In this document: piece after piece, positions 27,145 through 36,733 of the stretch
Numbering within the stretch: the stretch's first letter is position 1
Layout: each line of letters opens with the position of its first letter
DNA from: Acidobacteria bacterium OLB17
GTDB taxonomy: Bacteria; Acidobacteriota; Blastocatellia; Pyrinomonadales; Pyrinomonadaceae
Length of the DNA stretch: 64,000 bases
Assembly: GCA_001567505.1 (NCBI GenBank)
Contig: LLEU01000012.1
Location: 40,404-104,403 of the forward strand
Reading direction: 5' to 3'
The notes under the pieces: model-generated
The model's input: only the letters and a program-made list of their open reading frames with translations
What the model was told of the DNA's origin: nothing
The model's database searches: none
Translations under genes and position numbers: made by a program

Positions 27145-27200
27145 ACTCAAAATCTGGCGAGGGCAACTTCATGTCGGTTCGAGTCCGACCTCCGGCACCA
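27145..27200 (+). repeat. attR core (partial tRNA-Leu copy)
   Basis: Exact 56-base copy of the tRNA-Leu 3' part; the 5' half of the tRNA is absent, so this is not a working tRNA gene. The 107 bp from here to the NYN gene stop show no gene. Confidence 0.95.
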
Positions 27201-27308
27201 CCAACATCGTACGAATGACTGGGGATGTATACTGACCGCTTCCATATGACTCATCGAAAATGTTTAGACTTCATTGCGTCGTGAAGGTGGCCCCGCGCAC
27301 ATTTCGTT

Positions 27309-28691
27309 TTAGGCTCTTTCGTATTTGATCGTAAGTAAGTCCAATAGCCGTTTTATGTGCATAGAACGTTCATCTGATTCATAGAAAAGACGACTGAGTT
27401 TTTGCGGATACATCTCAAATCCGGCATCCCTAGCCAATGATCTAAGTTGTAAGCCAACGAAATGCTCATCCCATTCTTCCTTCTGAGCTCGAAAGCCTAC
27501 GATTTTAGGGTTAAATTGACGGTCGGTCTCTTCATACGAGAAACACCTGGCAAGGTACAGCGAGTACAGATATTTGAATACCGAAGCCTGAGGTATGTTG
27601 ATCCCCTTATTCGACGCGAGCTCATCCGCCACATCTCGAGATAGGTCGCTCAATAAGATTCCGCCATCTTCATCAGAAAACTTGATCTGGTTCCACGCCT
27701 GCTCGCATATCTGCTGACGAAACTCAAAGGTTGGAAGTTGACATTTAAGATGCTCTTGCAGATACATACGATACTGGGCGGTCGAGATCGCCTGTTCCTG
27801 CTCATCGGCTATTGATCGATTTGACAATACGAGATGGACATCAGCACCTTCACCCGACACCTTCACAAGGTTTTCCTTATCGGCGTACGCGACCAGATCC
27901 ACGAATGATGCAAAGCCCGCCCGCTCAAGGTTGAAATCTGCTTGAAGCTGACGCATCTGTAACTGCAGTTGACCCTGCAAGGGCGTTGCCTTGCCACTCT
28001 GATTGTTACTTTGAATGACGCGGACAAGAAGACCTGCATACTCGTCGCGGAGGGTTTGCTGTTCGGCGGTTGGATGATCCTCGTTAGTATCGCGAAGGGG
28101 CTCGGCACCTTCGATGCCTAATTTCGGAGATACGCCATCATCGTCCAACGGTGCCATCGCGGCCTGCGAAATATCTGTGAAGTAGAAAAGACTGTCACAG
28201 GCCCGTCTATACATTTCTGCGGTTCCGCGGTTGCTACCGGTTATGCCAATTACTGTCTTATTCTGTTCCTTAAGCTTAAGGAACAATGGTACATAATCGC
28301 TGTCGCCGGAGACGATAGCAAACTTTGAGATATTTGGCAGCGTGAACGCAGTATAGAGAACCTCAACCGCCAAGCGCATATCCGCGGAGTTCTTGTACTT
28401 ATTCTTGTACGGAATGTCTTCATGAAGGAATAGGTTGTCGCGAAGCATTCGTCTTACACTTATCTCGGCGCTAGACGCGGCCCGCTCTCCCACGTAATCT
28501 GAGTTGTGGGATTTCGTAATGCCTCTGATTGCGTGAGGAATATCACCAAACGAGCGGCGTACCACAATCCGCCCTTCCTCCTTCAGTTTTTCTATTACAT
28601 CGGTAAGTTCTATGGGTAAGTTGAGTTCATCACAAAATCCGATTAAGTTCTCTATATCAACGAAGACCGCTATCTGTTCGATCGTATCCAT
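27309..28691 (-). CDS. NYN-domain ribonuclease-like protein with OST-HTH/LOTUS-type region
   Basis: 460 residues from ATG 28691 (chosen because the NYN domain begins at once). The NYN/PIN-like core has 'IAVFVDIENLIGF' (first acidic site), 'SADMRLAVEVLYTA' and 'FAIVSGDSDYVPLFLKLKEQNKTVIGI' (SGDSD, second site), as in the LabA/DUF88 family, which are putative metal-dependent RNases. The remainder (about 230-450) contains two helical segments resembling OST-HTH/LOTUS RNA-binding modules. It is just outside the right attachment site, AT-rich compared with MreB next door, and has no strong Shine-Dalgarno. It may be an older acquisition. Roles in RNA decay or phage defence are possible but unproved. 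Confidence 0.75.
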   Translation of the reverse strand: MDTIEQIAVFVDIENLIGFCDELNLPIELTDVIEKLKEEGRIVVRRSFGDIPHAIRGITKSHNSDYVGERAASSAEISVRRMLRDNLFLHEDIPYKNKYKNSADMRLAVEVLYTAFTLPNISKFAIVSGDSDYVPLFLKLKEQNKTVIGITGSNRGTAEMYRRACDSLFYFTDISQAAMAPLDDDGVSPKLGIEGAEPLRDTNEDHPTAEQQTLRDEYAGLLVRVIQSNNQSGKATPLQGQLQLQMRQLQADFNLERAGFASFVDLVAYADKENLVKVSGEGADVHLVLSNRSIADEQEQAISTAQYRMYLQEHLKCQLPTFEFRQQICEQAWNQIKFSDEDGGILLSDLSRDVADELASNKGINIPQASVFKYLYSLYLARCFSYEETDRQFNPKIVGFRAQKEEWDEHFVGLQLRSLARDAGFEMYPQKLSRLFYESDERSMHIKRLLDLLTIKYERA

Positions 28692-28805
28692 AATAAAAAA
28701 GTAAGTCACGGCCATATCCTGGCCGATACAAACACCTCCGCGCATTAGCCATCAGAGCCTTCATCATGGTGGCCGATTCCTCCCATTTCATCCCGCCCGT
28801 TGGTC

Positions 28806-29873
28806 TCAGACCTCGAACGGGATCTCGGCGTTCTGGAGCATATTGAGTTCGTTTCGTGAGGCGCGTTCGAGGAGTTTTTCGTCATCGAACATTTTCACGA
28901 GGCCGTTCGCGACGGCGTGCCGCGGATCGTCGGCGACGGTCACGGCAAGGTTTATGTAGCCTCGCATATAAGGTTCGATCCCATCGAGCAAGGCGCCGCC
29001 GCCTGTAAGGATCACGCCGCGGTCGTAGATGTCGGCGGCTACCTCGGGGCGAAGTTCCGTAAGCGTATCCTTGACGAGTTGGGCTGCGCGGCGAACGATC
29101 CCTTCGACGACGGGATAAAGTTCGCCCGTCGTCACCTCAACGGCGGCCGGACTGCCGGTCTCTACATTGCGCCCGCGAACCTCGGTCGTTTTGCTTATAT
29201 CGTCGGGAAGAAAGGTCGAGACGAACGAGGCCTTAAGGGTTTCGATGGTCTCGACGCCGACCTGCAGGCCGCGATGGCGTCTCAAATGCACGGCGATGCC
29301 TTCGTTGATGGCGTTGCTTCCGAATCTTTCCGAGCTCGAATGAACGACTGAGCCTTTCGCGACGACTGCGATCGTCGTTGTGCCCGCACCAAAATCGACG
29401 ATCGCCGAGGCCCGCTTGTCGCTTGGCAGCACACCGGCGCCGAACGCGGCCGCGAGGCCTTCCTCGACCATAAAGACCTTGCCGATCCCCGCATCTTCCG
29501 CCGCGTTGAACAGCGCCCGCTGCTCGACCTGCGTAACGTCCGAGACCATGCTCATTATCGCGGAGATCGAGATGTTCGATCCGCCTGTTTTCGCTTTTTT
29601 GACGAAATGGGCAAGCATCTTTTTCGTCCGTTCGAAATCGCCCACGACGCCGCCCGTAAGTGGTGCGAGAACCGTGATATCGCGTCCTTCGCGGCCGCTC
29701 ATATCGGCGGCTTCCTGTCCGAATGCGACGATCTCCTCGGTCCTTTCGTTTATGGCAACAAGCGACGGTTCATCGACGACGATACCGCGGCCTTTTACGG
29801 CTATTACCGTGGACGCGGTCCCGAGATCGACCGCCATAGAATCGGTTACGAGCTTTTTTAGTGACGAAAGCAT
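28806..29873 (-). CDS. mreB: MreB-like actin-family cell shape protein
   Basis: 355 residues, actin/Hsp70 ATPase fold: phosphate-1 'VDLGTASTVIAV', connect and phosphate-2 'AIVDFGAGTTTIAVV', adenosine motif 'GVILTGGGALLDGIEPY'. 'AIMSMVSDVTQVEQRALFNAAEDAGIGKVFMVEEGLAAAFGAG' matches MreB. The C-terminus is slightly longer than in the E. coli protein. MreB forms membrane-bound filaments that direct the elongasome. The usual mreC/mreD partners are not adjacent; the next gene downstream on the plus coordinate (FHA-cyclase, same strand) lies 81 bp upstream in transcription. Could be a second MreB-like paralogue. Confidence 0.85.
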   Translation of the reverse strand: MLSSLKKLVTDSMAVDLGTASTVIAVKGRGIVVDEPSLVAINERTEEIVAFGQEAADMSGREGRDITVLAPLTGGVVGDFERTKKMLAHFVKKAKTGGSNISISAIMSMVSDVTQVEQRALFNAAEDAGIGKVFMVEEGLAAAFGAGVLPSDKRASAIVDFGAGTTTIAVVAKGSVVHSSSERFGSNAINEGIAVHLRRHRGLQVGVETIETLKASFVSTFLPDDISKTTEVRGRNVETGSPAAVEVTTGELYPVVEGIVRRAAQLVKDTLTELRPEVAADIYDRGVILTGGGALLDGIEPYMRGYINLAVTVADDPRHAVANGLVKMFDDEKLLERASRNELNMLQNAEIPFEV

Positions 29874-29954
29874 AAAGGTACTGCCAAGCTTTGTGTGGAT
29901 TTTGAACTTGTAAGGTTGATTATAATATCTTTCACCGCGAAGGAACAGAAAAAT

Positions 29955-31778
29955 TTAACTCCACTTTAGTTCAAATAATTCAACGGGTTGGACCCGATTC
30001 TTTACGATCAGTGGTTCTCTCTGGATAACGGGAAATACGCCGCCGGCCGCGGCGGCCGATGCGTGGCTTAGCAGGATCTGGCCGCCCGTCGAGTTCGATT
30101 CAAGGCGTGCCGCAAGGTTTACCGTATCGCCGATCGCCGTGTATTCGCTTCGTTTGTCCGAGCCGATGTAGCCGACCGTCGCCTCGCCGGTGTGCAGGCC
30201 GATGCCGATCGAGATCGGCGGAAACCCTTCGGCCTGAGTTTCGGAATTCAGAAGGATCGTCCGCTTTTGCATCGCAACGGCGGCCTTTACGGCATTGACG
30301 GCATCGACCGGCGTCGCCGTCGGCGCACCGAACAAGGCCATCAGGCCGTCGCCGATATATTTATCGAGCGTTCCGCCGTGGGCAAAGATCACTTCCGACA
30401 TCGCGGAAAAGTATCGGTTCAAAAGGTTCACGATCCGCTCGGGTTTTTCGCGTTCGGAAAGGGCGGTAAATCCGCGAATATCCGCAAAGAGGACGGTGAC
30501 CAACTGATTCACGCCGCCAAGCCTGAAGCTTTGCGGATCGTTCAAGAGCTGCCGGACAACGTACTCCGGCATAAAGCGTCCGTAATTCGCACGCGCGACC
30601 TCTTCGCGGGCGAGGCGTTTGTGGGATTTGACGGTCTCGACCGTAACGGCCGTCTGCGCGGCGACGGCGCTGATCAATTCGAGATGATCCGGCGAAAAGG
30701 CGGCGAACGGGTCGAGTCGGTCAGCGTAGAGAACGCCGTGAACGTTGGATTCCGTGATGAGCGGAGCACAGATCGTGGAACGCACGCCCTGCGCAACGAT
30801 CGATTCGGCACCGCGAAACATCTCATCCGTGCGTGCGTCCTGCGAGAGAATGGCGACCTTCTCCGACATCACTTTATTCGTGATCGTCCGGCTCACGGTA
30901 AGCTTCTCGCTTGACTGGGCGACGGACATATCCCGCACCTTTGCACCAACCTGCACAAGGCTGTATTCGAGGATCTTGCCGTCCGGCGTTTCATCCGCGA
31001 GCAGGGCGACGACGCGGTCCGCGGGCGTTCCGCGGAAGATGAGCTCGGTCGCCTTATCAAATATTGCTTCGAGGTCGAAAACGCGGCCGAGTGTTTTGCT
31101 CATTTCGTATAAGAGTTCAAGGTTTCGGGCCTTTCGGCGGAGTGCCTTGATCTCCTCGGCGGTCGCGGGCGTCGTCTCGACGGAAAGGTGTGATTGCCGT
31201 CCGATGATCTCGCGTGCCGAGATCTCCATCATCGTGTGGCCGAGCGGCGCGTCGTCATAGCGGATGCCGACGGGCGCCGATGCGGCCTGTGTCTCGTCAG
31301 TTCGAAATGCGGTCGCCGGTTGGGCAGCAAAATGTATGGCGGGCTGAGGGACCGCACTCGGATAAGGAACAGGTTCGGGCACGGGATCGGGCTTGCGTTC
31401 GAGGCCCACGAACCGAAAACGCAGCTTTGATTCGCCGATGGTTATTTCATCGCCGTCGGCAAGCTGGGCCTCGACGCTCGCGGCGCCGTTCACAAATACG
31501 TGGTTGACACTGCGTACTAGGCGTCCTTCTTCGAAATATCCGTCGACCAGGCGATAGCCCGTCGAGGAATCAATATAAGCGTGCCGCCTCGACACACGAC
31601 GGTCGTTCAGGACAATATCGTTCTCTTTTGCTCGGCCTATCGTAAATTGGCGGCCGGGTACAATGCCGTACTCGAAAACACGGCCATTCGGTTCAGTTAT
31701 GGTAAGTATTGCGTTCAAGGCTGTTGACGATTGTAACCTGCAAGGCCGAGTGATAAATTGGGGTACAGTTCTCCCCAC
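29955..31778 (-). CDS. FHA-GAF-adenylate/guanylate cyclase signalling protein
   Basis: Up to 607 residues. FHA domain (about 25-125) with 'FTIGRAKENDIVLNDRRVSRRHAYI' (phospho-Thr binding GR, S-R-H); Pro-rich linker; GAF domain (about 215-385); class III nucleotidyl cyclase (about 415-600) with 'LFADIRGFTALSEREKPE' (metal Asp), 'GTLDKYIGDGLMALFGAP' (second metal Asp) and 'YTAIGDTVNLAARLES' (transition-state Asn/Arg region). Probably makes cAMP in response to a ligand and to phosphorylated partners. The start is uncertain: GTG 31778, or TTG 31715, which begins just before the first FHA strand. It is divergent from the cysteine desulfurase. Confidence 0.85.
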   Translation of the reverse strand: MGRTVPQFITRPCRLQSSTALNAILTITEPNGRVFEYGIVPGRQFTIGRAKENDIVLNDRRVSRRHAYIDSSTGYRLVDGYFEEGRLVRSVNHVFVNGAASVEAQLADGDEITIGESKLRFRFVGLERKPDPVPEPVPYPSAVPQPAIHFAAQPATAFRTDETQAASAPVGIRYDDAPLGHTMMEISAREIIGRQSHLSVETTPATAEEIKALRRKARNLELLYEMSKTLGRVFDLEAIFDKATELIFRGTPADRVVALLADETPDGKILEYSLVQVGAKVRDMSVAQSSEKLTVSRTITNKVMSEKVAILSQDARTDEMFRGAESIVAQGVRSTICAPLITESNVHGVLYADRLDPFAAFSPDHLELISAVAAQTAVTVETVKSHKRLAREEVARANYGRFMPEYVVRQLLNDPQSFRLGGVNQLVTVLFADIRGFTALSEREKPERIVNLLNRYFSAMSEVIFAHGGTLDKYIGDGLMALFGAPTATPVDAVNAVKAAVAMQKRTILLNSETQAEGFPPISIGIGLHTGEATVGYIGSDKRSEYTAIGDTVNLAARLESNSTGGQILLSHASAAAAGGVFPVIQREPLIVKNRVQPVELFELKWS

Positions 31779-31797
31779 CTCGTGCCTGCATATTATT

Positions 31798-32948
31798 ATG
31801 ATATACCTCGATTATAACGCAACGACGCCCGTTGACGCGGAAGTTTTGGCGGCAATGCTGCCATTTCTGAGCGAAGATTTCGGCAATTCGACGTCAGCTC
31901 ATTCGGCGGGACAAAGAGCGGCGAGTGCGATAGAAGATGCACGTGAGTCGGTCGCGGCCTTTCTCGGGGCCAATTCGCCAGGTGAGATCGTTTTTACGTC
32001 CGGCGGAACGGAAGGTAATAACTGGTCGATCCTCGGCACACTTGCGAACTCGGGCGAAAAACGGCATATCGTCACGACGCCCGTCGAGCACGCGAACGTT
32101 GGGAAGCTGTGCTCACAACTCGAGGACGGCGGTAAGGTGCGGGTCTCCCGCATCGCGGTTGACGCAGGCGGCGAACTCGACCTCGACGATCTTCGAAAGT
32201 CCATTTCGGCCGACACGGCCCTGGTCTCGATAATGCTTGCCAACAACGAGACAGGCGTCGTCTTCCCCGTAAGAGAGGCTGCCCGCATCGTAAAAGAAAA
32301 TAGCGATGCCGTTTTTCACGTGGATGCCGTCAACGGCATCGGAAAGATCCCGTTCACCTTGAAAGACTCGGCGATCGACCTTTTGTCAATCTCGGCCCAT
32401 AAATTCTACGGCCCGAAGGCGTCGGCGCTCTCTTTATCCGCGACGGCGTGAAGCTCCCGCCCGCGATGATCGGCGGCGGGCAAGAGATGGGAAGACGCGC
32501 CGGAACTCCCGCGACACATCAGATCGTCGGGATCGGCGTTGCCGCGAATGTCGCACGCGGACTCGGGGATGGGGACGAAATGGCGGCCCTTCGCGATAGA
32601 CTCGAGGCCGCCCTTTTGGAGCTTCCCGCGACGCGCGTGAACGGCACGACGGCCGCCGGAAAGCGGCTACCGAACACGTCGAATATCTCATTCGAGGATA
32701 CGAACGGAGAGATGATAATGCATCGCCTCGACGAAGCCGGCATCTGCGTTTCGACGGGCTCGGCTTGCCACACGAGAAGCCACGCCGCAAGCTCCGTGCT
32801 CGAAGCGATGCAGGTCCCGTTCTCGTACGCGATGGGTTCGATAAGGTTCTCACTCGGGCGGCAAACGACCGAGGCAGAGATCGATACCGTCATCGCACGG
32901 ACGCGTGAGATCGTGACGTCACTTCGCACGCAGGCGATGGCCGTGTAG
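31798..32948 (+). CDS. Cysteine desulfurase (NifS/IscS family), one frameshift
   Basis: Starts at ATG 31798 with 'MIYLDYNATTPV', the family hallmark. PLP-binding Lys lies in 'SISAHKFYGPK'; there one G is missing (32418-32419) so the frame breaks, and restoring it gives 'GPKGVGALFIRDGVKLPP...GGGQEMGRRAGTPA'. Catalytic loop Cys is in 'STGSACHTRS'. Repaired length 383 residues. It uses cysteine and PLP to release alanine and transfer persulfide sulfur for Fe-S clusters or tRNA thiolation. No iscU, sufBCD or mnmA gene is next to it, so the acceptor is unknown. Convergent with the sigma54-type regulator gene, 8 bp apart. Confidence 0.9.
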
Positions 32949-32956
32949 CCGAAAAT

Positions 32957-35900
32957 TTACGCGGTTCTCTCGATGCCGTACCTTGCGAGCTTCAGATAAA
33001 GGCCGCGTCGCGTAAGGCCAAGTTCGGCCGCAACGCGCGAGATGTTCCAGTTATTCCGCGAAAGGGAATCGCGGATCAATGACATTTCGAGTTCTGAGAC
33101 GGCAGATTCGAGCGTTGTTCCGGGCCCAAGATTCGCGAACGGCGTGATCGGTGCATTGTAAGACGCGATCGGACGCGCTCCCTGAGCCTTGCCTCCGAAT
33201 GGTATGAGCGGTTGGGCCGAACGCTTCAGGTCGGGCGAAAGGTGCTCGGGCGTTATGATGTCGTTCGATTCTGCTCGGGCGACGATCCGCTGGATCTCAT
33301 TGGTAAGCTCGCGAACGTTGCCTTCCCAATCCGATGCCATCAGCATATCGATCGCCTGCGGCGTAAAGCTGATCCCGGTCTTTTTGAAACGCTCCGAGAA
33401 TTTGGCGACGTGATAATTAACGATCGACGGGATCTCGGCCCGCCGGTCACGAAGCGGCGGGACGCGCAGACGGATCACGTTCAATCGGAAGAAGAGGTCC
33501 TCGCGAAACGTGCCCGCAGCGACCTTTTCCTCGAGAGCCATATTCGTTGCCGCGATGATGCGTACATCGACCTTTATCGGCCGTTTCTCACCGAGCGGCT
33601 GAACTTCTCCCTCCTGAAGGAATCGGAGAAGTTTCGGCTGAACGTCCAACGGCAGGTCGCCGACCTCGTCCAGGAAAAGTGTCCCGCGATCCGCCGACCT
33701 GATGACGCCCGGCGAATCGTTCATCGCTCCCGTGAAAGCCCCTTTCTTGTATCCGAAAAGCATTCCCTCGGCAAGATCCTTCGGAAACGCAGTGCAGTTG
33801 AACGGGACGAACACCTGATCCTTACGGTTGGAGATCGCGTGGATCGCTTTTGAAACGAGCTCCTTTCCCGTGCCTGATTCTCCCGTAACGAGCACCGTAA
33901 CGTCCGAATTTCGGATCCGATAGATCTCTTCGACAAGCGCGGTCATTCCCGGCGAAGAATGAATGAATCCCGGCATCAGATCGTTCGATGTCTGAACGCC
34001 CGTCGGAAGGTCCTGCGGCTTTGCGCTGTCCCGCTCACGGAGCGCGACGACATCGATGCCAAGTTCGGTAACGCTGATCAGCGGCTTGAGTGAAGAACCG
34101 TCGGCCAATGACGCACCGTCTTCCGGGCTTATTAAAAGGAACGCCGGCCGCCCGGCCGTTGGACGAAGCTCAAACACCGCTGCATCCTTTGCCTTCGCGA
34201 ATGCCTTAAGTTCATCGCGGCGGACAGCGCCATCGAGTTTTGCGATCAAGTCAAAGCTTTCTTTGTTCGAATAGCCGTGCGTGATGAAAGGAACGAGCGT
34301 CTTTGAATCATTGTACTCCGCGATCACGATCCGCTCGGCGTTGCTCTCCTGCTGGAGCACGGCAACGAGCTCGCGAAACAATAGCTCCCTTGATGCGGTC
34401 GCTTCGGCAAGGCGAACCGTCAAGAGCTGCGAAATGACAGCGTTCTTACGCCGCTCGCGTCCGGGCCGGGCGGGAAGCGCCCTTGATTCCGCTTCGAGAC
34501 GTCGGCTCGCCTCCTGAACGCTTTGCACTTTTTCCTCAAGGCCGAGCCGCTTGTATATCTCGCGGCAGCGGCGAGATGCCGCCTTGCCCGTACGAAATTA
34601 TCGCTGCCAAGATGCTCGGCAAGGAGCGTGTGCATTCTTGCCTGATGGTAAGGATCAAAACCTGCTTCGAACGTCGTCAGTGCGCGGCTGAAATGGTGAA
34701 CTGCAAGTTCACGCTCGTTATTTGCAAGTGCCAGGAACCCGCGGATCCGCTGAATGTTGCCGAGAACGAAATAATCCGAGCGAGGTTCGTTCGCCTCGAT
34801 CTCGCGAAGGGCATTCTCGCTTTCTTCCGTATCGCCCTCAAGCATCAGGCCTTCGGCAAGCACAAGCCCGGCCATATTCGCGTAATGTTTGTCGCCGACC
34901 TCGTGCGCCTGGTCGATCGTTTCATCCGCGGCCTTTATTGCCGCCTGAATGTTGCCTTTCAGCAAATGGCAACGCGCGATATTCCGCATTGCCTGAAGTT
35001 TGTACCAGCGATTATTCCTCTTATCCGCAAGCTCGACGGCCTTTTCAAGCAGGCTCTCGGCCTCGTCTATATCGCCCCGCAGAATGTACAGCTCCGCAAG
35101 CGAATCATAGATGCCCGCAACGTGAACATAATTCTCACGCAGTCCGAGCTCGAGCGCCTTTCGGATCATCTCCTCCGCCCTTGTCCACTGTCCGAGCAGC
35201 GTCAGATTGATGCCGAGATTGTTATATGCGATCAGCATATTCAGGGCATGCTCGGTCTGATCGAAAAACTCGATCGATCTCTCGAGACACTCGATGCCGT
35301 CATTCGGTTTGCGTAAGAACCAGTAGGCGCCCGACATATCCGTGTAGAGTTTGCCGAGCATAAAGGGAACCGAATTCGAACCGATGATCTTTATGCCGAG
35401 CTGGAAATTCTCGATCGCCTTTTCGCTGTTGCCTTCCTGATTGTGTATATTCGCGATCTCGCGATAGGCCTCGGCCATTCCGAGCCAGTTGCCGGTCGAA
35501 CGGAATTGATCGAGCGCCTTCTCTGCAAAATCGCGGCTGATGGGAAATTCGTTCAGCTTTCGATAGACGCGTGCGAGCGCGATATCGATCGTGCCGAAAA
35601 GATGGTTGTGGGCGCCCTCCTTTGCCTGTTCAAGGACTTCGCGGAGCAGCGTGATCGCCTTCGGGTACTCGCCGCGATTACTGAACGAGATCGCAAGCTG
35701 CGTGATGACGCGAACCTGCGTTTCGCTCGAGAGCGGCTCAAGATTCTGCGGATCGTCGTAGGGCCGTACGACCTCAAGAGATTCTTTGTAGCGGCCAACG
35801 GTCTCCAGCGTGAAGGCGAGCAGTCGGAGCAGGTTCGCATAGATATCCGGAGTGAAGCGGTAAGCCGGGATCGTCTGCCGAAGGAGAGCCTCGGCTTCGG

Positions 35901-36102
35901 AGGAACGCCCGTCCCTGAGATGTTTCCCGACCGCGGCGAAAAGGCCGTCAATGACCTTGCGTCCGGCCGCGGGCGCACCCTTCCGGCCGATGAGTTCGTC
36001 CGAAAGGTCAACGGCCGTCAATTCGGGTGTTGCGCCCATTCCGGGCTTCGTTTTCTTCATTGTCGGACCTTTGCCGGACACAACGGATCGGAGCCGGGCC
36101 AT
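32957..36102 (-). CDS. TPR-repeat sigma54-type transcriptional activator, one frameshift
   Basis: Two overlapping frames (36102-34420 and 34528-32957) join when one G is restored near 34560-34564: '...RRHLAAA' continues 'EIYKRLGLEEKVQSVQEASRR'. Repaired length 1048 residues. Residues about 80-520 are tandem TPR motifs, followed by a coiled linker and a divergent GAF-like segment (about 560-680). The AAA+ core has Walker A 'GESGTGKE', 'YKKGAFTGAMND' (sigma54-contacting GAFTGA loop), Walker B 'LFLDEVGDL' and 'RVPPLRDRRAEI'. A Fis-type HTH ends the protein ('NNWNISRVAAELGLTRRGLYLKL'). It should drive sigma54 promoters; the sensing domain is the TPR array rather than a receiver. Target genes are unknown. 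Confidence 0.85.
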
Positions 36103-36278
36103 TAGCCCGTCGGAAATAGAACTGAATACTTAGTAAACAACAGCGCACCTGCAATTTAACAGAAAATCGTAAGCGTCGTCCACTTATTTCTTGACCTTGC
36201 GAGCCTCATGCCCGGAACGGGACGTTCCGGACGCGAATTCTTGGCGCCGAATGCGACTTTTGTGATTAAATCCAATCT

Positions 36279-36596
36279 ATGCCTGAGTTTCCCGACAGAG
36301 CCGATGAGGCCGGCGTTCTATCCGAGACCATCTCGAAGCTCGAAAAGCCAAAGCTCTACAAGGTTCTTCTTCATAACGACGATTTCACAACGATGGATTT
36401 CGTTGTTTTTGTCCTCTCCCACGTCTTTGCGCGGTCGGAGGCCGAGGCCGTCGCGATAATGCTGAAGGTCCATAACGAAGGCGTTGGCATTGCGGGCATC
36501 TATCCTTACGACATCGCGACCATGAAGGCCGACAAGGCGACGAACCTCGCACGCGCCCGCGAATTCCCGCTCCTTTGCACGCTCGAAGAAGAATAA
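36279..36596 (+). CDS. clpS: ClpS adaptor for the Clp protease
   Basis: 105 residues. Hallmarks: 'YKVLLHNDDFTTMDFVVFVL' (HNDDxTxMxFV, N-degron pocket), 'AIMLKVHNEGVGIAGIY' (conserved MLxVHxxGxG) and 'EIA/DIA..K' style C-terminal helix ('DIATMKADKATNLARAREFPLLCTLE'). It delivers N-end-rule substrates to ClpA (or ClpC). The usual clpA downstream is absent; a tiny frame overlaps the stop codon, then the GH18-CE4-GT2 gene follows. Confidence 0.93.
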   Translation: MPEFPDRADEAGVLSETISKLEKPKLYKVLLHNDDFTTMDFVVFVLSHVFARSEAEAVAIMLKVHNEGVGIAGIYPYDIATMKADKATNLARAREFPLLCTLEEE

Positions 36597-36703
36597 TGCC
36601 GCAACTTTTGCTCGACAATGCGGAAGACCGGAACGGCATCAAGGCGTTTGTGTGGAAATTAGCAGGAGCGGAGCCACCCCGATCTCGGCCGGCCGCGGCA
36701 TAA
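36596..36703 (+). CDS. Possible very small ORF coupled to clpS
   Basis: The clpS stop overlaps an ATG (TAATG) opening a 35-codon frame ('MPQLLLDNAEDRNGIKAFVWKLAG...'). No family recognised, and the overlap could be chance. Listed only because of its coupling geometry. Confidence 0.2.
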   Translation: MPQLLLDNAEDRNGIKAFVWKLAGAEPPRSRPAAA

Positions 36704-36733
36704 CGCTGCCGCATTGGCAGCCGCCGCAAGAAT

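Larger units (their letters stand above)
11149..27200. mobile_element. Integrative element of ~16 kb in tRNA-Leu carrying a DISARM-like operon
   Basis: Bounded by exact 56-bp direct repeats (11149-11204 and 27145-27200), the left one completing the tRNA-Leu gene. Contents in order: noncoding left end, excisionase-like HTH protein, primase and RepA-like ATPase (+), DISARM-like operon (-), Vsr (+), small unknown gene (-) and tyrosine recombinase (-) next to the right end. Base composition is visibly more AT-rich than the flanking host genes. No capsid, tail, portal, terminase, relaxase or type IV secretion gene is present, so it resembles a phage satellite or integrated plasmid rather than a prophage or ICE. 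Boundaries are firm; the type of element is inference. Confidence 0.93.

Noticed and set aside
11149..27200. Prophage interpretation of the tRNA-Leu element
   Set aside because: No terminase, portal, capsid, tail, lysis or repressor gene; content fits a satellite or integrated plasmid better.
27145..27200. Second tRNA-Leu gene
   Set aside because: Only the 3' 56 bases are present; the D arm and 5' acceptor strand are missing.
31798..32948. Cysteine desulfurase as two genes with a second start at 32448
   Set aside because: The second frame begins in the middle of a conserved block (VKLPPAMIGGGQE) and the one-base fix gives a perfect 383-residue enzyme.
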